Below are positions 26,489 to 34,449 of a stretch of DNA of 64,000 nt, piece after piece. The position numbers were made by a program, and so were the translations under genes. Origin of the DNA: Desulfospira joergensenii DSM 10085 (GTDB lineage: Bacteria; Desulfobacterota; Desulfobacteria; Desulfobacterales; Desulfobacteraceae); contig NZ_ATUG01000001.1 in NCBI RefSeq assembly GCF_000420085.1, forward strand, positions 2,364,773-2,428,772, in the 5' to 3' direction. Position 1 is the stretch's first letter. Every line of letters starts with the position of its first letter. The notes beneath the pieces were generated by a model that made no database searches, was not told where the DNA came from, and was given only the letters and a program-made list of their open reading frames with translations.

Positions 26489-27468
26489 GCCTGCTCACCC
26501 TAAAGGACATCAAGGTTGAATTCAAGACCCGGGACGGAATCGTCCAGCCCCTGAACGGAGTCAGCTTTGAGCTTGAGGCCGGAGAAATCCTGGGATTGGT
26601 GGGAGAAACCGGTTCCGGGAAATCCGTGACCGCCCAGGCCGTCATGGGGCTGCTCCCCTTTCTGGACGGCAGGGTCTCTTCAGGGGAAATCTCCTTCATG
26701 GGCCGGGACATGCTCTCTTTATCCGAACCCGAATACCAGCAGTTAAGGGGAAACCAAATTTCCCTGATCTCCCAGAATCCAATGACCTCCCTGGATCCGG
26801 TTTACCGGGTGGGTCACCAGATCGTAGAGGGACTGCAGCTTCATACGGACCTGTCCCGGGAACAGGCCCGGGAACGGGCCGTCAATGTGATGTCCTCCCT
26901 GGGGATTCCCAATTCCGAAAAGGTATTCCACCAGTTCCCCCACCAGCTGTCCGGGGGACTCAAGCAGAGGATCGTCATTGCCATGGGACTGTGTGCCGAT
27001 CCCAGGCTCCTCATTGCCGATGAACCCACCACTGCCCTGGATGTAACGGTCCAGGCCCAGATCGTCGAACTGTTCCGGCAGACCGTGGAAAAAATGGACC
27101 TGGGACTGATCATGATCACCCATGACCTGGGGGTAATCGCCAATCTATGCGACCGGGTGGCGGTCATGTATGCCGGCAACCTGGTGGAAATCGGGGATGT
27201 CAAATCGGTTTTTGCCCGTCCCGGCCATCCCTATACCAAGGCCCTGCTCAACTGCATTCCGGTCCTGAACATGGAGGCCGACAGTCTCAAGGCCATTCCG
27301 GGCAATGTTCCCAGCGTCCGGACATACCCAAAGGGATGCCGATACCATCCCCGGTGCCCGGACGCTGGGCCTCTGTGCCGCAAGATTCCGCCGGAGATCA
27401 TCCGGACAGATCCGGGCTCCCGGGTTCTCTGCCACCAATTCTCGCCCCAGTGGAGGAAGACTTTATGA
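26485..27468 (+). CDS. dppD: peptide ABC transporter ATP-binding protein, DppD-like
   Basis: 327 aa from the ATG overlapping the dppC stop; the longer upstream frame is translation of dppC in another phase. Walker A (GETGSGKS), Q-loop ISQNPMTSLDP, signature LSGGLKQR, Walker B LLIADEPTT and the H-loop THDLG are complete. The signature has L in place of the more usual Q at LSGGxxQR, which is tolerated in DppD proteins (LSGGMRQR). The C-terminus has the oligopeptide-transporter domain with PSVRTYPKGCRYHPRCP and cysteines C-x7-C-x6-C, which bind an iron-sulphur cluster in related DppD proteins. It powers peptide import with DppF. Confidence 0.92.
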   Translation: MSLLTLKDIKVEFKTRDGIVQPLNGVSFELEAGEILGLVGETGSGKSVTAQAVMGLLPFLDGRVSSGEISFMGRDMLSLSEPEYQQLRGNQISLISQNPMTSLDPVYRVGHQIVEGLQLHTDLSREQARERAVNVMSSLGIPNSEKVFHQFPHQLSGGLKQRIVIAMGLCADPRLLIADEPTTALDVTVQAQIVELFRQTVEKMDLGLIMITHDLGVIANLCDRVAVMYAGNLVEIGDVKSVFARPGHPYTKALLNCIPVLNMEADSLKAIPGNVPSVRTYPKGCRYHPRCPDAGPLCRKIPPEIIRTDPGSRVLCHQFSPQWRKTL

Positions 27469-28469
27469 AGCCCCTGGTCCAGGTAAGCCGTTTATCCAAA
27501 TTCTATCCCGTGACCGGCGGTCTGCTCCACAAAAAAATCGGTGAAGTCAAGGCGGTTAATGATCTGACCTTTGATCTGTTCAAAGGAGAATCACTGGGGG
27601 TGGTGGGGGAGTCCGGATGCGGGAAATCCACCCTGGCCAGGCTGATCCTGGGGTTGATCAAATCCACCCGGGGACAGATCCTCTTTGACGGCCTGGACAT
27701 CACCGCCATGGGCAAAACCCGTCTGCGCCGCCTGAGAAGAAGGATGCAGATGGTTTTCCAGGACCCCCATTCCTCCCTGGACCCCCGCAACTCCATTTTC
27801 CGCAGCCTGGCAGAGGTGTTCAAAATCCAGAAGGAAAAAATAACCACCGCGAAAAGGAATGACCGGATTTTCCAACTCCTGGACATGGTAGGCCTAAAGC
27901 CCGAACACTGCCGGGCCTATCCCTATCAGCTGTCCGGCGGTCAGAAACAGCGGGCCGTGATTGCCCGTGCCCTGGCCATGACCCCGGAATTCATTATCCT
28001 GGACGAGCCTACAGCCGCCCTGGATGTTTCGGTCCAGGCCCAGATCGTCCTCCTGCTCCGGAAGCTTCGCCGGCGGTTCAACATGAGCTATCTGTTCATC
28101 TCCCATGACCTGGCCCTGGTGGACTATTTCTGTGACCGGATCATTGTCATGTACCTGGGCAGAATCGTTGAAATCACTTCGGGAAAACTTTCGGGACAAA
28201 AGCCCGGCCACCCCTATACCCAGCTCCTCCTGGACAGCCTTTTCACCGCAGACCCCTTTGCCCGCAAACCCGCCCCGAAAATAGAGGGAGAGGTGCCCAC
28301 CCCCTTTAATCTTCCCGGGGGATGCGTCTTTCAAAACCGGTGTCCCCATGCCCAGGAGATCTGCCGGTCCCTTTCCCCGGACCTTGTCAAAACCCGGACC
28401 AACGGACAGGTGGCCTGCCATTTTCCCCTGAATTCTATTGACAAGAAGGGAGAAGAAATCCAAAAATAA
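27465..28469 (+). CDS. dppF: peptide ABC transporter ATP-binding protein, DppF-like
   Basis: 334 aa from the ATG that overlaps the dppD stop (ATGA). Walker A (GESGCGKST), Q-loop VFQDPHSSLDPR, signature LSGGQKQRAV, Walker B FIILDEPTAALD and H-loop SHDLA are present, followed by the C-terminal oligopeptide domain with GCVFQNRCPHAQEICR. It is the second ATPase of a heterodimer with DppD. The operon order A-B-C-D-F is the standard one. Confidence 0.92.
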   Translation: MKPLVQVSRLSKFYPVTGGLLHKKIGEVKAVNDLTFDLFKGESLGVVGESGCGKSTLARLILGLIKSTRGQILFDGLDITAMGKTRLRRLRRRMQMVFQDPHSSLDPRNSIFRSLAEVFKIQKEKITTAKRNDRIFQLLDMVGLKPEHCRAYPYQLSGGQKQRAVIARALAMTPEFIILDEPTAALDVSVQAQIVLLLRKLRRRFNMSYLFISHDLALVDYFCDRIIVMYLGRIVEITSGKLSGQKPGHPYTQLLLDSLFTADPFARKPAPKIEGEVPTPFNLPGGCVFQNRCPHAQEICRSLSPDLVKTRTNGQVACHFPLNSIDKKGEEIQK

Positions 28470-28523
28470 GGCGGCCTGGTCCAAAAACCAACTCGCACAG
28501 GAAATCAAAAGGAGAAATCCAAA

Positions 28524-29765
28524 ATGAGATACCTGTCCCAGGACGACCCGGAACTGGCCGGGCTTGTCATCGACGAAGAAAAAAGGCTTGAAACCACCCT
28601 GAACCTGATCGCGGCGGAGAACCATGCGCCCCGGTCCGTAAACGAGGTCCTGGGATCGATATTCAACACCAAGACCATAGAGGGGTATCCGGGCGGCCGC
28701 TTCCATGCCGGCTGCGTCCATGCGGACCAGGTGGAAGACCTGGCCAGGCAGCGGGGAAAAAAACTTTTTAACGCCGAATACATCAATGTCCAGCCCCACA
28801 GCGGAACCTCGGCCAACCTGGCCGTATATTTCAGTGTCCTTGAAACGGGGGACCGGGTTCTCTCCATGAGCCTGCCCCACGGTGGACATCTTTCCCACGG
28901 GCATTCCGCCTCCATCACCAGCAGATGCTTTGATTTCTCCCATTATAAGGTGGATTCAAAAACCGAACGCATCGACTATGACCGGGTCAGGCAAATGGCC
29001 CGGCAATTAAATCCCCGAATGATCGTGGCCGGTGCCAGTTCCTATCCCCGCCTCATCGACTATGAAAAAATGGCTGAAATTGCCCGGGAAGTCTCCGCCT
29101 TTTTCATGGCGGACATGGCCCATTTGGCCGGACTGGTGGCTGCCGGGGCCATCCCCAGCCCGGTCCCCTTTTGCGATTTTGTCACCTTTACCTGTTATAA
29201 GACCATGATCGGGGGCAGGGGGGGCGTGATCCTCTGCCGGAAAAAATACGGAAAAAAGATTGACCAGGCCGTGTTCCCGGGATGCCAGGGCACCAGTGCC
29301 GTCAACCTTCTGGCGGCCAAAGCTTTGATTTTTAAAATCGCAACAAGAGAAAAATTTATTTCCATCCAGAAAAAAACCATTGAAAATGCCCGGACCCTGG
29401 CCCGGGAATTCAAGGAAATGGGGTATCGCATCGTCACCGGCGGCACGGACAACCACCAGGTCCTCCTGGATCTGACCGCCAGGGAAATGTCTGGCAAATT
29501 TGCGGAAACCCGCCTGGAATCCGTGGGAATTGTCCTGAACCGGAATCTGGTGCCCCAGGACGAAAAGACCCCGGGCCGGGTCAGCGGGATCAGGCTGGGA
29601 ACCAATGGTCTGTCTGCCCGGGGCATGGGCGCTGCTGAAATGAAACGAATCGCCCGGCTCATGGATTCGGCCATGGTCAATTCAACCGGCAAAGAAGTCC
29701 TGGCCGGAATCAGGGAAGAGGTTCTTGACCTTTGCAGGGCCTTTCCCATCATCAAGCAGATCTGA
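28524..29765 (+). CDS. serine hydroxymethyltransferase-like PLP enzyme
   Basis: 413 aa, SHMT length and fold. The PLP lysine is K226 in FTCYKTMIGGRGG; D197 and H200 (MADMAH) hold the cofactor, E53 of EGYPGGRF and the late arginine in SGIRLGTNGLSARG are kept. Differences from housekeeping GlyA are marked: the TTHKT motif is TCYKT, PRGG is GRGG, and SEN is AEN near residue 31. These fit a paralogue with another substrate, for example alpha-methylserine, D-serine or D-threonine type aldol reactions. AAGGAGA precedes the ATG. It is the last gene of the transporter operon, 54 bases after dppF, so it probably metabolises an imported amino acid. Exact reaction not assigned. Confidence 0.78.
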   Translation: MRYLSQDDPELAGLVIDEEKRLETTLNLIAAENHAPRSVNEVLGSIFNTKTIEGYPGGRFHAGCVHADQVEDLARQRGKKLFNAEYINVQPHSGTSANLAVYFSVLETGDRVLSMSLPHGGHLSHGHSASITSRCFDFSHYKVDSKTERIDYDRVRQMARQLNPRMIVAGASSYPRLIDYEKMAEIAREVSAFFMADMAHLAGLVAAGAIPSPVPFCDFVTFTCYKTMIGGRGGVILCRKKYGKKIDQAVFPGCQGTSAVNLLAAKALIFKIATREKFISIQKKTIENARTLAREFKEMGYRIVTGGTDNHQVLLDLTAREMSGKFAETRLESVGIVLNRNLVPQDEKTPGRVSGIRLGTNGLSARGMGAAEMKRIARLMDSAMVNSTGKEVLAGIREEVLDLCRAFPIIKQI

Positions 29766-29929
29766 TCCCCGGCTCTTTTTGCCTTCCCCTTTTCCGGTCC
29801 GGGTCCCTGCACGCCGGTCCTCCCTTTCCTTTAAACTCCTGTTAAAGAAACCCATATTTTATCCGATTGAAATATAACGATAATTTTTTTACTTGGGATT
29901 CAATTTTAGCTTTCAGGAAACAAAGAAAC

Positions 29930-30652
29930 ATGAAACCAGACCCGAAGGGCAGTCCAGAAAACAAGTCAGATCCGGTTATTGATTTTTACGATGATGTTCT
30001 CACATTTCCGGAGGAAAAGCAGCAGAACAAGTGGTCTGTATCCTGGTCCGATCTTATGATGACCATGTTTATCCTGTTTGCCGTGATGTATATCTACCAG
30101 ATCGGGGATAAGGATATCCGGCTCGGCCCCGGCCCCGCCAAAAACAGGATCTCTGATCAAGGCTCGGGCCAGACCCTGAACATCAACACCCAAAGCAGGC
30201 CCGCAGAGGTTTTTGACCGGGCAAAGCAGGCGGTCAAGGACATCATGGTGGATGAAAACATTGCCGTGGAACTGGTCAACGGCGAGGTGATCAAGATCAT
30301 CCTGGCGGCAGACCTTTTATTTGATCCGGGCAGGGACAACCTCAAACTGGGGGCCCGGTACCAGCTGGACCAGATCGCCAGGGCCCTCAGTGACAATGAG
30401 TACAGGATCAATGTGGCCGGCCACACCGACGATACCCCGACCCGTTCAGGGAGCTTTCCCACCAACTGGGATCTTTCGGCCCAGAGGGCGGTCCGGGTGG
30501 CCCGGTACCTGACCGAGGTATGCAAGGTGGACGAAAACAGGATATTTGTCACGGCCCACTCCTTCCATGAACCTCTCCGCCCCAATGACACTTCGACCAA
30601 CCGGGCCCTGAACAGAAGGGTTGAACTCATACTGACCCGACAGAAATATTAA
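29930..30652 (+). CDS. motB: MotB-like OmpA-domain protein
   Basis: 240 aa from the ATG at 29930 (AGGAAA upstream); a TTG 21 codons earlier is less likely. One membrane helix follows a short cytoplasmic N-terminus: SWSDLMMTMFILFAVMYIYQ contains the plug aspartate that carries protons in stators. After a linker, residues ~110-240 form an OmpA-like peptidoglycan-binding domain (LFDPGRDNL, NVAGHTDDTPTR, LSAQRAVRVARYL, TNRALNRRVEL). It pairs with the MotA-type gene downstream. The order motB-motA is reversed relative to enterobacteria. It may drive a flagellum or another ion-driven machine; no flagellar genes are in the window. Confidence 0.85.
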   Translation: MKPDPKGSPENKSDPVIDFYDDVLTFPEEKQQNKWSVSWSDLMMTMFILFAVMYIYQIGDKDIRLGPGPAKNRISDQGSGQTLNINTQSRPAEVFDRAKQAVKDIMVDENIAVELVNGEVIKIILAADLLFDPGRDNLKLGARYQLDQIARALSDNEYRINVAGHTDDTPTRSGSFPTNWDLSAQRAVRVARYLTEVCKVDENRIFVTAHSFHEPLRPNDTSTNRALNRRVELILTRQKY

Positions 30653-30690
30653 TCCAATATATTCAATTATAATCAACGGAGAATTGAAAA

Positions 30691-31554
30691 ATGTTTACTT
30701 CAGATCAAGGTTCGTTCTTACGCCAGGCCGGGAAAAACATCTTTGGAATCCTCGTCTGTGTTCTGCTTTTCCTTTCCGGTTTTTTCATCCACGGCAACAC
30801 CGGACTTTACATGAACATGTCCGGATTCCTCATCGTTGTGGGCGGCACCCTGGGGGCCACCTTTTTAAGCTATAATATGAACCGGATCGAAATCCTTTTC
30901 AAGGTGTTGAAGACCTCCTACGGCAGGTCCATCATCAGCCCCGGTAAAGTCGTCAGGACCCTGGTGGACCTTTCCGTAAAAAAGAGAAAAAACGGACTGC
31001 TGGCCCTTCAGAATGATGAAGAGGAAACCGGCATCGAATTTCTGCGCCAGGCCCTGGGGCTATTGGTGGACGGATGCACCAAAGAGCAGATCAAAGAGTC
31101 CCTGACCGCTGAAATGTACTTTTTCAGAGTGCGGCGGGATGAAACCCGGAGAGTGCTCCAGACCATGGCCGATGTGGCCCCCTCCTTCGGCTTGGTGGGA
31201 AGCGTGGTCGGGCTCATCGGCATGCTGGCCGGCCAGGGGAGTTCCGAGGTGATCCTGGCCACTGTACCCATTGCCCTGACATCCACCCTTTACGGGATCA
31301 TCTTTGCCAATTTCCTGTTTCTCCCCTTTGCCTCCAGCATCCGGGAAAGAACCGTGCAGGAACTTTTCCTGCAGAAGATCATCACCGAGGGCGTCCTTGC
31401 CATGTCCGAAGACCTTCACCCCAGGATGATGGAACGCAAGCTGGTCTCCTTTTTAACCCCGTCCGACCGTCAGGGCCGCTATCTGACCTACGGCACCTAT
31501 GAAACCATGCGGCGGCGGCTCACCCTGACCGATGAGGCCGGGGAAAGCGCCTGA
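30691..31554 (+). CDS. motA: MotA/TolQ/ExbB-family proton channel, MotA-like
   Basis: 287 aa. Four membrane helices: two near the N-terminus (ILVCVLLFLSGFFI and MSGFLIVVGGTLGATFLSY) and two late (VAPSFGLVGSVVGLIGMLAG and ILATVPIALTSTLYGIIFANFLFLPF), with a large cytoplasmic loop of ~100 residues between, the MotA topology. The loop has charged residues (FRVRRDETRRVL) where MotA contacts the rotor. AACGGAGA precedes the ATG. It forms a stator with the MotB-like protein encoded 38 bases upstream. A rho-independent terminator follows directly. Confidence 0.87.
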   Translation: MFTSDQGSFLRQAGKNIFGILVCVLLFLSGFFIHGNTGLYMNMSGFLIVVGGTLGATFLSYNMNRIEILFKVLKTSYGRSIISPGKVVRTLVDLSVKKRKNGLLALQNDEEETGIEFLRQALGLLVDGCTKEQIKESLTAEMYFFRVRRDETRRVLQTMADVAPSFGLVGSVVGLIGMLAGQGSSEVILATVPIALTSTLYGIIFANFLFLPFASSIRERTVQELFLQKIITEGVLAMSEDLHPRMMERKLVSFLTPSDRQGRYLTYGTYETMRRRLTLTDEAGESA

Positions 31555-31576
31555 TTCAAAAAATTCTTTACAATGG

Positions 31577-31615
31577 AAAAGGCCGGGATGTCTGATGTTG
31601 ATATCCCGGCCTTTT
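31577..31615 (+). terminator. rho-independent terminator after motA
   Basis: AAAAGGCCGGGAT (31577-31589) pairs with ATCCCGGCCTTTT (31603-31615), followed by more T. It cleanly ends the preceding operon before the TetR-led one. Confidence 0.9.
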
Positions 31616-31710
31616 TTTTATTTTTGGATAAAAAAGAGTACTCCCAGGTCTGTGACTGAAACCCGCACCCCCTGTTGAAACCGGATCAAGATTTTCCAAA
31701 AAATTTTTTC

Positions 31711-31740
31711 TTGACAAATACCGACCGGTCGGTCAATAAT
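31711..31740 (+). promoter_or_regulatory. promoter with TetR-type operator in the spacer
   Basis: TTGACA (31711-31716) is followed by a perfect 14-bp palindrome ACCGACCGGTCGGT (31720-31733) filling the spacer and by AATAAT (31735-31740) as -10. The palindrome contains the GACCGGTCGGTC type core seen at many TetR/AcrR operators. Repressor bound here would exclude RNA polymerase, so tetR and the downstream operon are most likely autoregulated from this site, 60 bases before the tetR ATG. Confidence 0.82.
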
Positions 31741-31799
31741 ATAAAAATAAAGAAAATACATTCAAAACAAGTGAATAACAACCGACTCAAAGGTCAAAA

Positions 31800-32408
31800 A
31801 TGCAAAAAAGACAGGAAAACAAGGAAAAAAAACAGGCCGCCATCCTGGCCGCTGCCCTGACCGTTTTTTCGGAAAAGGGGTATGCGGCCGCCAAAATCAT
31901 CGACATCGCCCGGGCAGCAGATGTGGGCAAGGGTACCATATACGAGTACCACCGGAGCAAGGAAGATCTCTTCTTTGCCCTGTTCCAATGGTATGTGGAT
32001 CAGATGGCAGTCGCCTCCATGGTCCATGCGGAAGATCTTGGGGGAAATGCGGAAGACCGGCTCAGGACCCTTCTGGAATCCCTGATCTCCTCCTTTTACC
32101 GGGAGATTGACACTTTTTCCGTGTTTCTGGAATTCTGGGCTGCTGCCGGAAACCCTTCCATGCGGGACCGGTACCGTTCGGCGCTCTTGTCCATGTACGA
32201 CAGCCTCAGGAACATCATCATAGCCCTGGTGGACGAAGGAAGGGAAACCGGAATTTTCCGTGGGGATCTGGATGCTTTCTCCATTGCTGCCGGACTCGTC
32301 GGCGCCATGGACGGAATGATGCTCCAGGCATGGATGGACAGGGAGTTTGATGTGATGGCCGCTTCCGGGCGGTTTATCAATATCCTGATCAAAGGAATGA
32401 AACTCTGA
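31800..32408 (+). CDS. TetR/AcrR-family repressor
   Basis: 202 aa. The N-terminal helix-turn-helix is standard (AAILAAALTVFSEKGYAAAKIIDIARAADVGKGTIYEYHRSKEDLFFALF), and the C-terminal helical ligand-binding domain is of the TetR_C type. Its stop overlaps by one base the start of the LolA-like gene, so it is the first cistron of the envelope export operon. The palindromic operator in its promoter fits autorepression. By analogy the ligand is a lipid, fatty acid or hydrophobic toxin handled by the operon. Confidence 0.92.
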   Translation: MQKRQENKEKKQAAILAAALTVFSEKGYAAAKIIDIARAADVGKGTIYEYHRSKEDLFFALFQWYVDQMAVASMVHAEDLGGNAEDRLRTLLESLISSFYREIDTFSVFLEFWAAAGNPSMRDRYRSALLSMYDSLRNIIIALVDEGRETGIFRGDLDAFSIAAGLVGAMDGMMLQAWMDREFDVMAASGRFINILIKGMKL

Positions 32409-33205
32409 TGAGTCCAACTTTGGAAAAGCATAGGACGTTAATATTGAAAAACCGGGTTTTGATACTGGCTCTGATCCTGGCCCTGGTTCCATCCGCGGCC
32501 GCGACAGGGGAACCTGACGCAGAGACCATTATTACCAGGGCCTGGGATTATATGCGGGGGAAAACTTCGGTATCGGTGGTCCGGATGACGGTTCACCGCC
32601 CGGACTGGGAGCGGACATCCGTGATCAAGGCCTGGACCCGGGGGCGGGAGAAGTCCATCTTCCAGATCATCTCCCCGAAAAAGGACAAAGGCAACGGCAC
32701 CCTGAAGATCGACCGGGACATGTGGACCTATAACCCCAAGATCAACCGGGTGGTCAAGATCCCCCCCTCCATGATGTCCCAGTCCTGGATGGGGTCTGAT
32801 TTTTCCAACAACGACCTGTCCAAGGCCGATACCATTCTCGTGGACTATACCCACGAGATTGCGGGAACCCAAACCAGGGAAGGGTTTACGGTCTATGAGA
32901 TCAAATCTATTCCCAGGCCCGGAGCCCCGGTGATCTGGGGAATGCAGAAGCTCAAAATCCGGGAGGACGGGGTGCTCATGGAGCAGGCTTTTTTTGATGA
33001 AGATATGGAAGCCATTAAGATCATGACCACCTCGGAGATCAGAAACATGGGTGGCAGAACTTTTCCCGGGAAATGGATTATGCGGTCCATGGATGCCGGA
33101 TCCAAGGAAGACTATACCCTGCTGGAATACGAAAGCCTCGACTTTGACGTACCCCTGCAGGAGAATTTTTTTACCCTGAACGCGCTGAAAAAACCCCTGA
33201 GGTGA
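32408..33205 (+). CDS. LolA-superfamily outer-membrane lipoprotein-sorting-like protein
   Basis: 265 aa with a signal peptide (about residues 14-33, ALILALVPSAAA). The mature part follows the COG2834 pattern: AWDYMRGKTSVSVVRMTVHR, FQIISPKKDKGNGTLKIDRDMWTYNPKINRVVKIPPSMM, and a beta-rich C-terminal half ending ENFFTLNALKK. These are LolA/LolB-fold half-barrels that carry hydrophobic cargo across the periplasm. It is not the housekeeping LolA, which is shorter and less decorated. Start overlaps the tetR stop; the next gene starts two bases after its own stop. Likely a periplasmic cargo carrier for the ABC permeases downstream. Confidence 0.82.
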   Translation: MSPTLEKHRTLILKNRVLILALILALVPSAAATGEPDAETIITRAWDYMRGKTSVSVVRMTVHRPDWERTSVIKAWTRGREKSIFQIISPKKDKGNGTLKIDRDMWTYNPKINRVVKIPPSMMSQSWMGSDFSNNDLSKADTILVDYTHEIAGTQTREGFTVYEIKSIPRPGAPVIWGMQKLKIREDGVLMEQAFFDEDMEAIKIMTTSEIRNMGGRTFPGKWIMRSMDAGSKEDYTLLEYESLDFDVPLQENFFTLNALKKPLR

Positions 33206-33207
33206 CC

Positions 33208-34440
33208 ATGGAAATTCTCATGGCCTGGAGAAATGTCTGGCGCAACCCAAGACGCACCATCCTGACCATACTGGCCATTGCCTTTGCCTGCCTGCTGCTG
33301 GTCTTCATGCTTTCCATGCAGATCGGCACCTATGAGGTCATGATCAATGCAACGGTAAAGACCCGGACCGGTCATCTCCAGATCCTCAGGAACGGATACA
33401 ACCAGGATCATAAGATCAGAAAAGCGATCCAGCAGCCGGAACCCCTTGCCCGGATCCTTGACCGGACTCCCCATGTCACTGCCTATACCTTCCGGGCCAA
33501 TGCCTTTGCCCTGCTCTCGTCAGACCTGCGCACCTACGGCGGACTGATCACCGGAATCGATCCCGGGAAAGAAGCCCGGATTTCAACCATGGCCGACACG
33601 GTCCGGAAAGGGCGGTTTTTGAAAGATTCGGACACCAACACCGCCCTGGTCGGGGCTCTGCTGGCAAAGAACCTGAAAATAGATCTAGGGGATGAACTCG
33701 TGGTCCTGGGATCGGCCCTGGACGGTTCCGTTGCCGCCACTGTCCTCAAGGTGGCCGGCATTTTCTCCTCAGGGATGGACGATTATGACCGGTCCGCCAT
33801 CCAGGTTCCCCTGTCCCATTTTCAAAACGTTTTTTCCATGGGCCGGGCCGTGCATGAAACCGTGATCACCTGCGATTCGCTCTGGAACGTGGGGCAGGTC
33901 AGGGACAGCCTGCAAAAGGAGCTGGCAGGGCCCGGCTTTGAACCCGGCCTGGTCTGCCTGTCCTGGGATGAGCTCACCCCCGGGCTGATCCAGTCCATCC
34001 AGATGGATCTTGGGGGTGGGATCATCTTCTACGTCATCCTCATGGTCATGGTGGCCTTCAGCATCATGAACACCTTTCTCATGGCCGTGTTTGAAAGGAC
34101 CCGGGAATTCGGCACCCTCATGGCCATGGGCGCCAATCCCGGACGGCTGACAAAGATGCTGCTGTTTGAATCCACATTTCTGACCCTGTGCGGAATTGTT
34201 CTGGGGATTGTTCTGGGCTGCATTATCACCCTCTGGACCCAGCATACCGGCATCCCCCTGGGAGATGCCGAAGGCATGTTGAGGCAGTACGGCATCCCCG
34301 GAGTGATCCGTCCGAAGCTGAGCCTGGCAACGGCCCTGGCAGGACCGTCCGTGGTTTTTATCATTACCCTACTCACGGCCCTGGTTCCGGCAATCAAGGT
34401 CCACCGGCTCACCCCGGTGGATGCCATGCGGGCGGCATAA
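33208..34440 (+). CDS. ABC transporter permease, FtsX/LolE/MacB type (first)
   Basis: 410 aa from the ATG at 33208 (GAGGTG upstream). One N-terminal membrane helix (TILTILAIAFACLLLVFMLSM), a large periplasmic domain of ~200 residues (MacB-PCD type), then three C-terminal helices (FYVILMVMVAFSIMNTFLMAVF, LTLCGIVLGIVLGCIITLW and the last near ALAGPSVVFIITLLTALV) with the FERTREFGTLMAMG coupling segment. This is the topology of mechanotransmission permeases that extract lipoproteins or lipids from the inner membrane. It is paired with a similar permease gene nine bases downstream, as LolC is with LolE. Confidence 0.88.
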   Translation: MEILMAWRNVWRNPRRTILTILAIAFACLLLVFMLSMQIGTYEVMINATVKTRTGHLQILRNGYNQDHKIRKAIQQPEPLARILDRTPHVTAYTFRANAFALLSSDLRTYGGLITGIDPGKEARISTMADTVRKGRFLKDSDTNTALVGALLAKNLKIDLGDELVVLGSALDGSVAATVLKVAGIFSSGMDDYDRSAIQVPLSHFQNVFSMGRAVHETVITCDSLWNVGQVRDSLQKELAGPGFEPGLVCLSWDELTPGLIQSIQMDLGGGIIFYVILMVMVAFSIMNTFLMAVFERTREFGTLMAMGANPGRLTKMLLFESTFLTLCGIVLGIVLGCIITLWTQHTGIPLGDAEGMLRQYGIPGVIRPKLSLATALAGPSVVFIITLLTALVPAIKVHRLTPVDAMRAA

Positions 34441-34449
34441 GGAGGAATT

